64,000 bases of DNA from Ananas comosus (Eukaryota; Streptophyta; Magnoliopsida; Poales; Bromeliaceae), in the NCBI RefSeq assembly GCF_001540865.1, contig NC_033632.1, positions 6,301,228 through 6,365,227 on the forward strand. Reading direction: 5' to 3'. The stretch's first letter is position 1; the number at the start of each line of letters is the position of its first letter. Below the pieces are notes generated by a model, which searched no databases, was not told the origin of the DNA, and saw nothing but the letters and a program-made list of their open reading frames with translations. A program made the translations under genes and the position numbers. Shown piece by piece: positions 10,642 to 23,600 of the stretch.

Positions 10642-13164
10642 CTATTCTACTTGCTGATGGAGAAGATCAAGGGCTTCTAATAAAACACCCCTAAACCTCC
10701 CAACATCAAGCTTGACATTTTGGTTGATCAAGTATGTAGATCTCAAAGCAAGCCACCCCTGTTTCCTTATAGTGGCAGGATCTTTGAACACTGGGTGATC
10801 TCTTGGATATTGTTCTATTAGACTACTCTCTGCTTCACTTATACTATATTGCAAATATCTCAACTTCATGTCTATAGAAGGCACTCCAAAATCCTCATAT
10901 GCTATACTTTCCAGTCCGCCTAGAGGGACTACTTGTATGACAACTGCATTGGTCGGAAGAAACACGAGATTCGTTAGACCCGCACCGTGCACTCCCATAA
11001 GCACGTCGCATGAGTTCACGACTTGTGAGAAGTTCCCTAAGTTCGAATTCAATCCGGCTTCCTCCACAAGCACTTCGTAGTTTAATTCCGAAGCCATTTG
11101 GACCACTTCATTTATATTCATGAATGACCTCGTCCGCCTTCTTGATATTATCAAAAGTCGAGGTTTCTTGTCATGATTTTCATGGAGATTGATTGCACTT
11201 TCTCTCTGTAGCGTGAAGGACCGCCTTATAAGCTTAGCGAAGTCGACCATGGAGTAGCCATTTGGAGTTCTGGAGGGATTAATACTCATCTCTTTGTGAA
11301 ACTTCAGACCCACGATCACTTCATTAAAGCAATGAACTTCATTCTCCTTGTTAAAGTCTATAGTTTCGTACCTCGAGAGTTGCTTCAACAAAGGTTGGTA
11401 CTTAAGAATCCACCATGGCCGATAGTCACTAACGAGGAATTGCACTTCTCCATTAAACCGGTGCGTAGTTATGAATAATGGGATCAAAACATCGGTGAAG
11501 TCGTGGAACATATTCCCCATGTATCCTCCGGTTGAGAAGACGATCGCAGGGATATTGTGTTTCATTGTGCATTTGGGTGTGTCATCATTTGCAGACACGG
11601 ATTTTACAGACAATTCCTTCACATGAGATAAGGCATACTTGTCTTGCTTTCGAGCATGGGGTTTCATGCGATAGGATTCGTGGATTTTCGAAGAAGTGAT
11701 GAAGATGATTGATGATAAGTTGCCATGGATTTTGATGTCCCCTTTCATTTCACAGATATTTGATCTTATGCCTGAAAAGTCACAAAGCGGCTCACCTGCA
11801 TGCTCTGTTAGTAGATTTCCTGCATGTTAATAAAAGAATTCTGAATCAAACTAGTCATGCTAATTAAAATAAAAATTCGTAGAGCACATTCATGAAATGT
11901 CATGTATATTTCCTGCATGCTCTGTCGGTAGATTTCCTACATGTTAATAAAGAATTCTGAATCAAACTAGTCATGCTAATTAAAATAAAAATTCGTAGAG
12001 CACATTCATGAAATGTCATGTATCTCCTTTAGCTGTTTCTAGTCCTTGTCATGAAAATTTTCTTGCTTAAATTCAAATTTATGCGTAAACTTAATTTGCA
12101 TCTAAAATATTCCAGTAGAGAATGGGTCAATTTCTTTGCGTATCTAGTGCATCCACTGTAAATAATCACATTAGTTAGTTAAATCAGTTGATACATAACA
12201 TACACACATGTATGGAAAATTTAATAATATAGTGTTGGCTCACCAACTGTTGAAACTTAGCTCTGCAAAAGGTGCATGATCACCTTGTCTCACTTGATGA
12301 ACAAAAGTATAACCAAACTGGTTAGCAGGTCAATACCAATACTAACTTCCAGAATAGTTAGCTTACAGAAGTTGATAAGAGCATTAACCATCTATAATGA
12401 CATCAAAAATACCTGAGTTTATTGTAGTAGCAATTTTACAAGAGAATTTCCTCTGTGCAGAGGGTAAAAATACCGAAAGTAATGAGTATGTTACAGAAAT
12501 ATATATTCTGCACTTAGAATAAAAACAGAATGCTATTAAAAAAAAAAAATTAAAATTACCACAATATAGGATTCATTATATCATTTGTCTCTATTGATTT
12601 TCTTTTTTTTCTATATTACAGTTCGCATTGTTCTTTTAGTATTGGTAATCCAAGTATGATGGTTGAACAATTATACTTTAAACCCTGAATTTTGTCATTC
12701 AATGAACAAAAGATCAAAATAAGTCGCCGATTCAGAAAATATTATTACAATATAATTAACCACTGTACTTTCTTAGTAAAATACAATCATATGCTTACCG
12801 CGGTGACGAGAAATCATCTTATCTCCCGCGAGCAAACCCGAAGAGGTTGCATGAAGCGATACCAAGAAATTCACTGTAAAAAACCAAATTTGGATGGGAT
12901 ATTAAGTACATCAATCTCAAAGCGACCAAATTTACAATCTCTAGAAATGATTATATTAAAGCTTATGCTGAGGCTGAGCCATTGGACATAAATTCATACA
13001 TTACTTGAAAGCTTACATTTTGGAAAGGAAACAACATAATGTCTCGACATTCCGATAAGGGCCATCGAGATTACAAAGCAGCCCAGTAGCAAGAGAAATC
13101 CAAATTTCGAAGGCTCCTTTCTTAGAAAGCCCCTCATTTTCTTTCTCTCATACCCCATGTTCAT
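10642..13164 (-). CDS. GT61 glycosyltransferase paralog with fused downstream exons
   Basis: Exon 1 is complement(13017-13164): it starts MNMGYERKKMRGF, has a membrane anchor (FGFLLLLGCFVISMALIGM) and ends at a GTAAGC donor in phase 1. The main exon is complement(10642-11795), opening after ATGCAG and reading EPLCDFSGIRSNICEMKGDI. Joined directly they are in frame and give 433 residues. A small extra exon between them, as in gene 1, cannot be excluded but I could not place it. Family landmarks are KPHARKQDKYALSHVKE, STGGYMGNMFHDFTDVLIP, KPRLLIISRRRTRSFMN, GVHGAGLTNLVFLPTNAVV and EQYPRDHPVFKDP. The two introns that interrupt the C-terminal half of gene 1 (at SGY/SVVDF and at LIQ/VVP) are absent. 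Codon use is AT-rich, unlike gene 1. A Golgi type II glycosyltransferase acting on xylan is inferred from the family. Confidence 0.85.
11796..12029. repeat. 117-bp tandem duplication at the acceptor of GT61 gene 2
   Basis: Two units (11796-11912 and 11913-12029) differ by only a few bases. Both start CTGCATGCTCTGT on the plus strand, so the ATGCAG acceptor motif of the main exon exists twice, once at the exon and once 117 bases upstream inside the intron. Confidence 0.85.
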
Positions 13165-16100
13165 AAAATTCACCTCAAACCTTCAAGCTTCAGATAAAGA
13201 GCTACTTAAATTATGATAAGGCTTGACAAACTTGATGTTTCTAGGCTTTTGTTGCAATGCTCATAGAAGACATCAAGAAGCAGCTTTGTTACTAGTTCTG
13301 GCCTTTATATTTATAGTGTTTTCTATCATTGGGTTGGGGTGACCAAGAGAATCTCTTTGTATTTATGTATTTGTCCTTCTTGTAAGTTATGCACCAAAAG
13401 TCCAAGTGTTTATACTAATTTAAGAACATTTGGTCCAGAGTTTTCATGGAGTCCAAAGAAAAATTGACAGCAACCACCTGTATTAAGGTGTCGTATAAAG
13501 AAAGATTAGATGCAACGATAGGCAACAGAAAAGTTAGCAAGCAACGTTAAATAATTTTGAAAACTTAGTTTCAACTGATTTTAATAGTGCAGGCATCACT
13601 AAGAAATTAATAACAACAAAATGGAATTAGGAAGCATTTAGTATTAAGAGTACCACACAGACGATAAAGAGTATTGCACAAGTTTAAAAAGCTTCTAAAC
13701 AATTTTGGCACAACTATCACAGGCATGATAGGCATATAATACTCAGTTTGGTCCAACCCCTGGTCTACTAATAGGGGTTGCTACACACGAATATAAGGAT
13801 TGATGCCATACATTATGATCAAATATAATTTACTCATTAATAAGAAAGTCATTTTTGATTTGGAGGTTTACAGTTTATGCATTAATTGTATCAAAAAATG
13901 TATATATGGTTGAAATAAATTCAAGACTCCTCTTACATTTAATTCCAATATAAAATTTTTGTGAGGGTTTCAAAAGCTGCAGATCATGATGATCTATGCA
14001 GTTTTCCAAATTGGAAGCGTTATCATAACTTCGAAGTGCTTGCACCTTGGTGCCATACATATGTGTTACCATGATACAAGATTAAAAGACACCAAATATG
14101 AAAATGTTTATTACAAAACAACAAGCAGATCTTTAAGTCGGATGGTCGAACAACGGATTTAAACAGTTAACTTATTTGTAAAGATTCACCATACATTAGA
14201 ATGCAGCATTCATAAAAGGCAGATACACAAATTAAGTTTTCTTCTAAAATATATACACTATCTTCATATATCTAGCAGTCAACAGTTTTCAAACTTTTCA
14301 CATATAACTTTGAAGGAAGGCATCAATCTCAGAGTCTAGCATTCTGATCAAGCAATTAAGTTCAGAAACATATAACATCGTACTTTTGTAGGGACATATG
14401 TGCAATTCCGACGGGACTCCAATTACCAGAATCCTATGGCTTAAACCCTAGTTTTCTCCATATGGTTGGACACCTGCATATATATGATTGCTTGACCGAA
14501 ATTCTGGAGGCACTATTAGATTTGATTCTGTTTAACCCATCATGAGGAGTATCCCAAAGTAGTATAAAATTTAAATTGGCACCTGACTGACAAAATTCAA
14601 GTCCAGCAGTAAGTCTTCAAAAGTTGATCAATTTGTTGCATTCTGTTCCAGTATTAATTCAACAATTTACACAATGGAAACAGTAATTATTTGTATTCAA
14701 GTAAAAGGGATGATTGAAAAATCATAGGAATTATTTTCAGATCTAACACCCTTTAATATAGCACTCTTAACTATTAACAATATTTGCATGAAATTATCTG
14801 ATATATAGACCCTGATCAGCTAGGTTTAATTATTTGTCTTAGTGAGTGCCATGTGGAAGGTCTCTGCAAGAGTTAGGTGATCAACTCTAGCTAATACAAA
14901 ACTTACGTACACTGTAACCCAAAAGATTCATCACACCAAGTATTATGTTTTCTTTTTTTCTTTTTCCTTTTTTTTTTTTGTTGTTTGGTAGGGAGAAAAC
15001 TGTAGGTATTTCCAGTAAGATGTAACAGTGCATTACAAAATCATCACCCAAGGATATAGCAAACACGATGAGGGGAACTAACAGGCAGAGAGTGAAACAT
15101 CATTAAGAATATTAATAAAAGACAGGACAAATAGCACTAGGAAAGATCTCTTACCTGGTTATTCACGCCCAACAGGGAAACTGCCGCTGACCCACACTGA
15201 TCATCCAACACAAGAATTTGAAGAGGATCATCAATGTAAGCTCACCTCTGTTTAGAAAAGTGATGATGAAGCAGACATAATGCCATCTTATCTTAAGCTG
15301 AATGGAGATGAAGCTGACGTTAAAGTCCCACTGGATTAAGTTTGACTATATGTGATGCTTACATGGCATTCATGTAGCGCCATCACTCAACAAAAAGAAC
15401 ATTTATATGTAATTTTCCAAACTTATATATAACAACTTTTTACACATTACACAAGAAGGAAATTTACTACACAGTACACAGTCAATTCATAGGCTCTGTT
15501 TGTCCATAATTATATAAACGCAATGGCAAAAAAAATTTTATCAAATAGCTCTCTCCTTGCCTGCTTTATGTACCATGAAAGGACACATGTGGATGCTAAA
15601 TCTATTCATGGATATTACAAAAAGCATCACAAACTTGAAAGAATCCTGGAGATGATAAATGTGGAATAAAATGAATAATAGATACCTACAGTGAAATCAT
15701 ACATGTACACTAAAACGTTTCTTTCTACTAGAACTAAAAAATTTGGAATGATGCAGTAAACGAATCGCCCATTTACTACATTAATCATCATTTCTGCATC
15801 AATATATATCAGAGAATTATAACCCCACCTGATCGGAATCTTCATACAAAGTCCTAAAATAGCACACTTCCACATAAATATAGCAATAATCTGCTCAAAA
15901 TTTAAAAACCTACAATAAAATTGATAAATTTACAATAAACAGATTCTTCACACAATGAGAAAAGTGGAAAAGAAATGGTCAAATTTTACATTAACTAGCT
16001 CAATCATCATATATACATTGCAATATAAATCAATTAAGGACAACCTCAATGAGTCGTTTCTTCTCAAATAAATCAATGGAAATTAGAATAAAACCATGCT

Positions 16101-16459
16101 AAATTTTCTTTTGAATGCTTAATCCAAGGAGAGTTAAGTAAAATTGCTACCAAAAAAAAAAGCCAAAATGCATTGGCTCCAACAAGCAACTAACAAATCC
16201 TACAGCAGACATATATGAAAAATCGGAAATCCTACAAAACTGAAAACATTACAAAGACAAAAGAATTTATTTTGTTATACGCCATAAGAATGGTGGAATA
16301 ATACATCCTATGAAATTTTACCTTTACTAATTCAAGCAGAGCACATTGTAATATACATCAACAAAGAATAACCCCCGGTTGCCATTCTTTTTCATATGAA
16401 GCCAACAAAAATTAAATTATCCCATACTAATGTTAATTGAATTTTTCAATAATGGCGAA
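13165..16459. other. AT-rich spacer, no gene seen
   Basis: This lies between the start of GT61 gene 2 and the end of the plastid-protein gene, both on the minus strand, so it should hold the promoter of the former and the 3' region of the latter. The only exon-like piece is on the minus strand at about 15155-15250 (acceptor CTAAACAG, donor CAG/GTAAGA). It could be an untranslated leader exon of GT61 gene 2 or chance. Confidence 0.5.
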
Positions 16460-17600
16460 TTAAGTAATGCGACGACATCTGCACCAGAACGCAATGCCCC
16501 CACCCCGACCTTGAGCAACAGCAATCTCCTCATCTACATAAAACCAAACAAAAAAGGGATCTTTGGTGGTTGGTTCTCTCTCCTCTTTGTTCAGTCTGAT
16601 TTGGATCGAGTTGAAGGGGCCAATCTTAACGTTGATGTACTTGAAAATGAACGCAAGTATTCTGTTCTTCCAAGAAAGGTTTCCCTCAAAGGTTAAGTAT
16701 CCAATTGGGCCTAGGTAGATACCGTTCTCGATACGCTTTGCCTGTAATCCAAGAAAATAGTACTGAAACTTCTTTAATTGTATCTGTTCATATTATGAGA
16801 AATAAGGAAAAGATTGAAATTATAAGCATGTGGAAGCACATGTTAAGCATAATTAATGGCGAAAAAACTTCTTTTGTTTTTCTGAGAGGAATTTACAGCA
16901 ACACATTTCAACCCACTTCGTTCATGTGTTCTTTTCTAAGAGAGAATGGTAGCATGCTACTGCCTCGTTGATTTTTCTTGAAAATGAACTTAGCTGGAAA
17001 AGTAAAGCAACTAGGCTTCGAACTTCGGACCTCAGATACCAACCATCAAGCTTTTGCCACTTTGTTCATGATTGACTGATGAACAGTGAAGCTTCTAACT
17101 GTTTGTAATTTAAACCAATGTGCATGCTGCACACCTTGAGTTAAAATGGATATGACAAAGAAGCTTTGTCGAGTAGTGTTAACCTTCTCAGTCAAGTATA
17201 ATGTGAGGAGAAAAGATGAGAGAAAAGGTGCAAGAAACTTCATGGCATCCAACGAGTCAATGGAATGTGCAACATAAAAGAAAAAGAAATCACAACAAAG
17301 AGAACGAAGACCTCCATATTCATAAGAGTATAGTAGCCCTACATGTGTGTGTGTGTGTGTGTGTAGAGAGAGAGAGAGAAAGAAAGAGAGAGCTAAGGTG
17401 CTTTTAGAAACACCAAGGTGTTGGTGCTATAGCTTTTTGACCATTACATCAACCCTACCGGCCCTTGGATCATGCATAATGATGGGTCTCACAAGTAACC
17501 ACCATTGTTAATTTTTGACTCAATGGCTGAAAGGGTAGATGTAAAGGCAAAAAAATTAAAGGCACCAAGGCCTTGATGCTTTTTGAGCATTCCATCACAA

Positions 17601-17637
<37 letters not shown>

Positions 17638-20600
17638 GAGTTGGGCTGAAATACTATTGATAGTATTTGGCCCCTTCTATCAAGTTTTTAACCCTTGAAT
17701 GAGAAATTATAGAGTTAGAATGATATTAGTCCCTTAAGCTGCGTTTGGTTAGAAGGATATCCCAGAACAAGAAGGGATATCCTCCTTTGTTCAACCAAAC
17801 AGCACCACAAAAGTCAAGAATCGATTGTTCTGGGCTTAACGGGTTATTCGAGGATAACCTGTTAAGTCCAGTTCCGCCCATCCTGCAGAACAAGAGTGGA
17901 CAAAAGAAATTTGACCTTTTCATTTTCTAATTTGCCCATCTTAATTCCTCTCTCATCATGCGAACTTGAAAAAAAATAATAACAAAATATCTTCTTTCAG
18001 TAGGTTCTGTATTGAAGGCTGCTTTCAATGTAAAAAAAAAAAAAAGTCCCTTTGCATACGCTCTGTTGAAGATGAAGCCGATCATGGAGGAGTTTGCTCC
18101 AAGGGCATCACGTTGAGGCTCCACACCCACTAGATTTGCCTTCTTCACCTTCGCAAGTAACTCACCAACCACTAAAACCCTTTTTGTGTAGGCTCTGTTG
18201 AAAACGAAGCCAGTCATGGAGGAGATTGCTCCAAGGACACCATGTTGAGGCTCCATCCACACTAGATCTGCCTTTGGGTTTTTTAGTGCAATAGTCTTCT
18301 CCTAAAATTTTATTCTAAAAACAAACCTGTTAAATATTTATTTATAAATATGGTCCTATAAAAGCGGTGAATGGTTCACCGCTTTTAAAAGCGGTAAACC
18401 ATTCACCGCTCTCTTTCTTTCTCTCAATTTTTTCTATATTTCTACGATAGTAAAAGCGGTAAACCATTCACCGCTTTTATTCTTTTTCTACTCCTAATGA
18501 GAAGTTATGAATGCGGTGAATCATTCACCACATTTAGAGGTATATTTTTATAATTATTATTTAAAAAAATTTATTTTTACAATTATAAAAATCAATAGGA
18601 TTATTTATAAAAAAAAATTCTCTGCCTTCTCTACCTTCTCAGGCAAGTCATCAACCACTAATAAAAAACCCCCTTTGCGTAAGCTCTGTTGAAGACGAAG
18701 CCGATCATGGAGGAGATCGCTCCAACGGCACCATGTTGAGGCTCCACCCCAACTAGATCTGCCTTCTTTGCCTTCTCCAGCAAGTCACCAACCACTCCCA
18801 CATGGAGATCCTTCTATTCTTCGTTTTCTTGTTCTTCTTCTTCTTCTTTAACTTATGATCTCAATTACTTTCAATTTCTGCAGAGGAGAACAACAAGAAC
18901 TCTCTGTTCATGCATGAGCAACAGGTGATCTTCAAACCCTTGCTTTATTTCTTTATCTTCTTCAGTCTTCTACGAGAAATTGTTTGATTTGAGTCACATA
19001 CCATTTTGCAATTTCAATTAATTGATATTTCCTTGCCATTCAAAGTCAACTTGGTGGCTACCAAGTGATTTTTTGTTGAATAAAATATATATTCAATGTT
19101 TAATTAAATGTGTTTATTAGGCTGCTTTGTTCTGTTTTTTTTTCATCTACTCTCTTGATTTAGATTTCAATTTAAAGAACATTATTATACTGTTTGATTT
19201 AAATTTGATGTACATTCATTAATTATATGGAATAGATTCTAACCTGAATTATAGCACAATTTGAAATCGGTACCTAAGTTTTAGATGTTATTATTTACTG
19301 CCTAACCTTACAGTATTTTTTGAAAAAGATACCTGCAATTTAAAGTTTCAATTCTACAACCTCAGCTTAATATATCTGTAACATTTTTTATAATATTCCA
19401 GCAAATAGCAGAATTTTTTATTATATTAAAGAATATTCAGTCATGTAAAACTAAAATTTGTTAAATTCATGTACCTATTTCACAAATATGGTAAGGTTAG
19501 GTTATGTAGTAAATGGAAACTTTGATGTAAGGAAGCGAACTCTCGAAATCCGAGAGTTGTACTTCGTTCAGGATCGACTAATTGTCGAGCGAGTACCCTT
19601 CGCATAAGCTAAAGATGTCCAAAGCACAAAAAGTGCATTGGAAGTGAGTCCACGAGAGCAATGATGTGAAAATCTGCACTGGGCAGATTTTTGCTCTCGG
19701 GGACCGGTCCCTGGCAGGGAGAGACCGGTCCCCGAGGCTCGTGGTTGTTGGGGATTCTTGATGCAACCGGTCCCAACTTGGGGAAACCGATCCCCGAACG
19801 CAGCACCAGCGAGAAAAGCCAAAAAATGGCTAAGTCCTGAAGATATAGCTCTCGGGGACCGGTCTCTCAGGCAAGGACCGGTCTCCCGAGGACCGGTCTC
19901 TCGAGGAGAGACCGGTTCCCGAACGCGTGATAGCTGGGGAGGCTCTCGGGGACCGGTCCCAGGTCGGGGAGACCGGTCCCTCCGCGCGAACTCTGCCCAG
20001 GCAGAGTGACTTGAGAGGAGAAAAGTGGAGGGGCTTTTATGCAAAATGGCATTAGTTGGAGGGTATTGAAAGGGAAGAGCTCTCTCTCTCTCTCATTTCC
20101 CCTCACACTCCCACACTCTCTCATTTCTCCCCCTCTCTTTCTCTAGAAGGAAAAGAGAAGAAAAAAAGAAGGAGAAGAAGAAAAGAGAAGAAGAAGGAGG
20201 AGAAGGAGGAGAAGAAGAAGAAGAAGAAGGAGATCAAGCTCAAGGAGGCTTGGAGCATCTTCCTCTTCCTCTCCTCACCATTGGAGTAGCACTAGAGATA
20301 AGCTACTAAACCCTAGCTTATGGAACTTAGGGTTTTTGGGTTTTGAGCTTTGGAAATGAGGTCAAATGGACCTCTAGAACCCTTGTTGGTGGATTAGAGC
20401 TAGAGCTAGGGTTCCAAAGTGCAAATAACAAGATGGAACCCTAGGGCACCCAAAATGGGGTTTTTGGTGAAGTATGAGATTGATCTCGTTTGAGGCCTTG
20501 TAAACCTAATTGCTAGGTGTCTAAACGCGGGGGCGAAGTCGGAATTACGATTCGTCGAGTGGATTTAGAGCAATCGGCAAAATAAGGCAGATTGAGCATT

Positions 20601-23600
20601 GTTTTGGACCAAGGAGGCCAAGACTTCGTCGTAAAGTTCGCCGAAGAGCGTTTCTAGAACCTCTACAACAAGAAAATGTGGGGGGTGTCATCCCGAAGCA
20701 ACCGGGCTCTTTTCTATATCTTAGAATAGCATAATCTCATCTCTTGCATGTTGCATTGTAATGCCTTTTCCTTATGCTTCTAAATGCTAACCTAGTGTAC
20801 ATAGAATACTTGATGAAAATGGATAGGTAAGGATTGGGTCGAAACATGGATCCTATAATGCTAAAAAAAGAGATGGACACGATGGGTGTTTGGTGACATA
20901 GAAAATGGCATCTAAGTGTTTAAAGAACATATTGAGTGGCATTAAAGTAGTGTACTTGACACTAGAGGTTTGAGAACCTAGGGATGGGTGGGTCCCTTAG
21001 AAAATGCCTTGTGAACAATGAATTTAGTAAAACTAAGTGTTTTGCAGGATTATCGGAATAAATGACTTCCGAGTGATGTTGGCCCTAGATCGTAGGGTAT
21101 CCTCACATAGAGAGGACATAGACGAGTTTTGATTGTGATGTTGGCCCTAGATGGTAGGGTATCCTCACGTGGAGAGGATAGATTAAGCTCACGGTCTGTT
21201 ATTTGGGGTGGTATAGCCATCCATATCCTCACATGAAGAGGATTGTCGTCGAGTACTCCAGAGTGTCGGGCGATAGGGACCACATGGAGGTCCACAGACA
21301 GTCCCGGGTTTGGGGGCACATGGAACTCCCCTACCCAATTGGGATGGAAAGGTGAGTTGAGGGCAAAACCCAAGGGTTTCGCCATAGATTGGGCAAATGG
21401 AAAACAAGTATTGTCATTGAATATTATTATTCGAACATGGATCGAACTTGTTAGCATGGTAGTAAACCCTTACTATATGATGCATGCATTCATTACACAT
21501 GATTATGGGCATAGTAGCATAGATTTCCTATTATGTCATTTACAGCTTTGAGATATCCATCTATATATCTATCTTGTTTTTACCTGTGCCTACTTGGACC
21601 TAGTAGGGAGACCGGCGGAGTCGGCGACCGAGCCCACTGGAAACTATGGAAGATAGTTCTCACCCCATTCTATATTCAGTGGTAGGTACAGGGTTGCCAA
21701 GAGAGGACCGCGGCAAGGGCATCGCGCCCGATCAGTGAGACCGTGGTAGTATAGTAGCTTTCCTTTTTGCATTAGCACACCTATGTATTGAGAGAGATTC
21801 ATGTAGGTGAGGTTTGGAGAGCTATGTATGTTGATGAGCAAAATGTATTCATTTTGAGGAAAGATGTAAATGTAAAAGAAAGCAAACTATTGTAATAGTT
21901 AGTAAAGTACTCTCTTTATTTCACTTGTATATCTAGTGGATTACTTGCTCTTTGTTGTTGTTGGCACTGTTTGTGCCCCGTTGATTGTGTACTGATGGAA
22001 TTTAAAATCCTGGGTAAATTCTTGTACTCGATCTATTGTTGAGCCTTGGGCGGACAGGAGAGGTGCTGTCCTTTCGGCGGTCCGCCCGGCGCGCCCGAAC
22101 TATGCCAAATTGGTAGGGGTCTCGGGGCGGGGGCGTGACATTTGAAGTTCAGCTTCCTATTTGAAGAATGTGCTATGGTTCAGATCTATGATGCACAGAT
22201 ACTTCAAAATATAACCCGTACCCGTATCCGATACGTATCGGATACGGATACGCGCCCGACACGCGCCCGATACGTATCGGATACGGGACTGAAGTATCTG
22301 GATTTTTTAAAAAATTAAAAAAAATCGGATACGGGTCGGATACGTTGGGATACGGCGGGATACGTTTTGGGATACGGATGGATACGTTTCGGGATACAGG
22401 CGGGATACGTGAGACATATTATTGGGTCTAAACGGGTCGGATTTAAAAATTTTTAAAAATATCCGCATCCAAAACCCTTAAAAACACCCTATTCAGCCTT
22501 TTTTCTTTGTTACGAGAGGAGAGAGAAATACCGCCAAAAGAGAGAGAGAGAGAGAGAGCGGAAATACCGAGCGAGAGAGAGAGCGGAGCGCGCGGTCGTC
22601 TTCCTCGCAGCGAGCAGTGGTCGCCTTCTTCGCAGGGAGCAGCAACATCTTCCTCTCCCCCCTCCGCTCCCTCCTCCATTCTCTCCCGCCTCCGGTAGGT
22701 TCTCTGCCCCTTCCCCCCTCCGCTTCCTCCCCCCTCCGCTCTCTTCTCTGTTCAAACCTTTCAAAGTTTCAAGTTTCATCTCTCTCTCTCTCTGTCTCTC
22801 TCTTTTATATTTAACCAGTTAACCCTATTGAGCTTTAAATCTCTCCTTTTCTTTTAAATCTTATGGGCTTAGGTGTTTATTAGGGTTTTTAACTTTTGCT
22901 TCTTTTTTTTTTAAAGCAGTAATTGCATTATTTTTGTTTATTAGGGCTTAGGTGTTTATTAGGGCTTAGGTGTATATTTAACCAGTAATTGCATTATTTT
23001 TTTCTACATTAAAATTGTATTTCGTTGTTTACTTGTTTGTGCTTTATGTTGTTAACTTGTTATCAATAATGTTATATTAATTACATGTATTTATTTATCT
23101 TATCATGCATAGGATTAGAGCCTAGAGGAAATGAATAGTGAGAGTCAAGCTTCTACCGATGGTAGCGGTAGCGGTACAGGAGGTAGTGCTAGTGGTAGTT
23201 CAAGTAGTATTAATGATAATACTCCATTATGGAAGTATGTAAAAAAGGTGGAAAAGTTAGGGGATGGTGGAGGAAACATGAGGTTCGAATGCAATTTTTG
23301 CAAACAAGTTTATAATGGATCGTATTATAGGGTCAAAGCCCATTTGTTGAGAATTTCAGGACAAGGAATCAAAGGTTGCTCTAAGGTTACTAGTGATAAT
23401 ATTGCGGAAATGAAAAGGCTTGTTGAAGAGGTAGAATTAAGGTTAAAGAATTCTATCCCTAAACAAGTTCCTTTGCCAAAAACTATTACCAAATCTTTTG
23501 ACACAAGTATAGAGAGTATGGGGGTGCAATCTTTCGAGCCAAGAAAAAAAAGGGCAACATCAACTCGTGAAACAGCTCTAGAGAAGTCTTTCAACGTGGC

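Noticed and set aside
12240..12330. Candidate small middle exon of GT61 gene 2 (open text DHAPFAELSFNS)
   Set aside because: The phases of its strongest donor do not fit the flanking exons; direct joining of exon 1 to the main exon is in frame.
15155..15250. Minus-strand exon-like piece with good acceptor and donor
   Set aside because: One frame is open for about 29 codons (ending LLGVNNQ), but no neighbouring exon or family match was found. It may be an untranslated leader exon.
17341..17640. Microsatellites considered as a CRISPR-like or regulatory array
   Set aside because: They are simple GA/CT tracts forming MITE ends; there are no spacers.
19568..20289. Frames of 77-158 residues in the solo LTR
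   Set aside because: They derive from GACCGGTCCC repeats and a purine-rich tract within an LTR.
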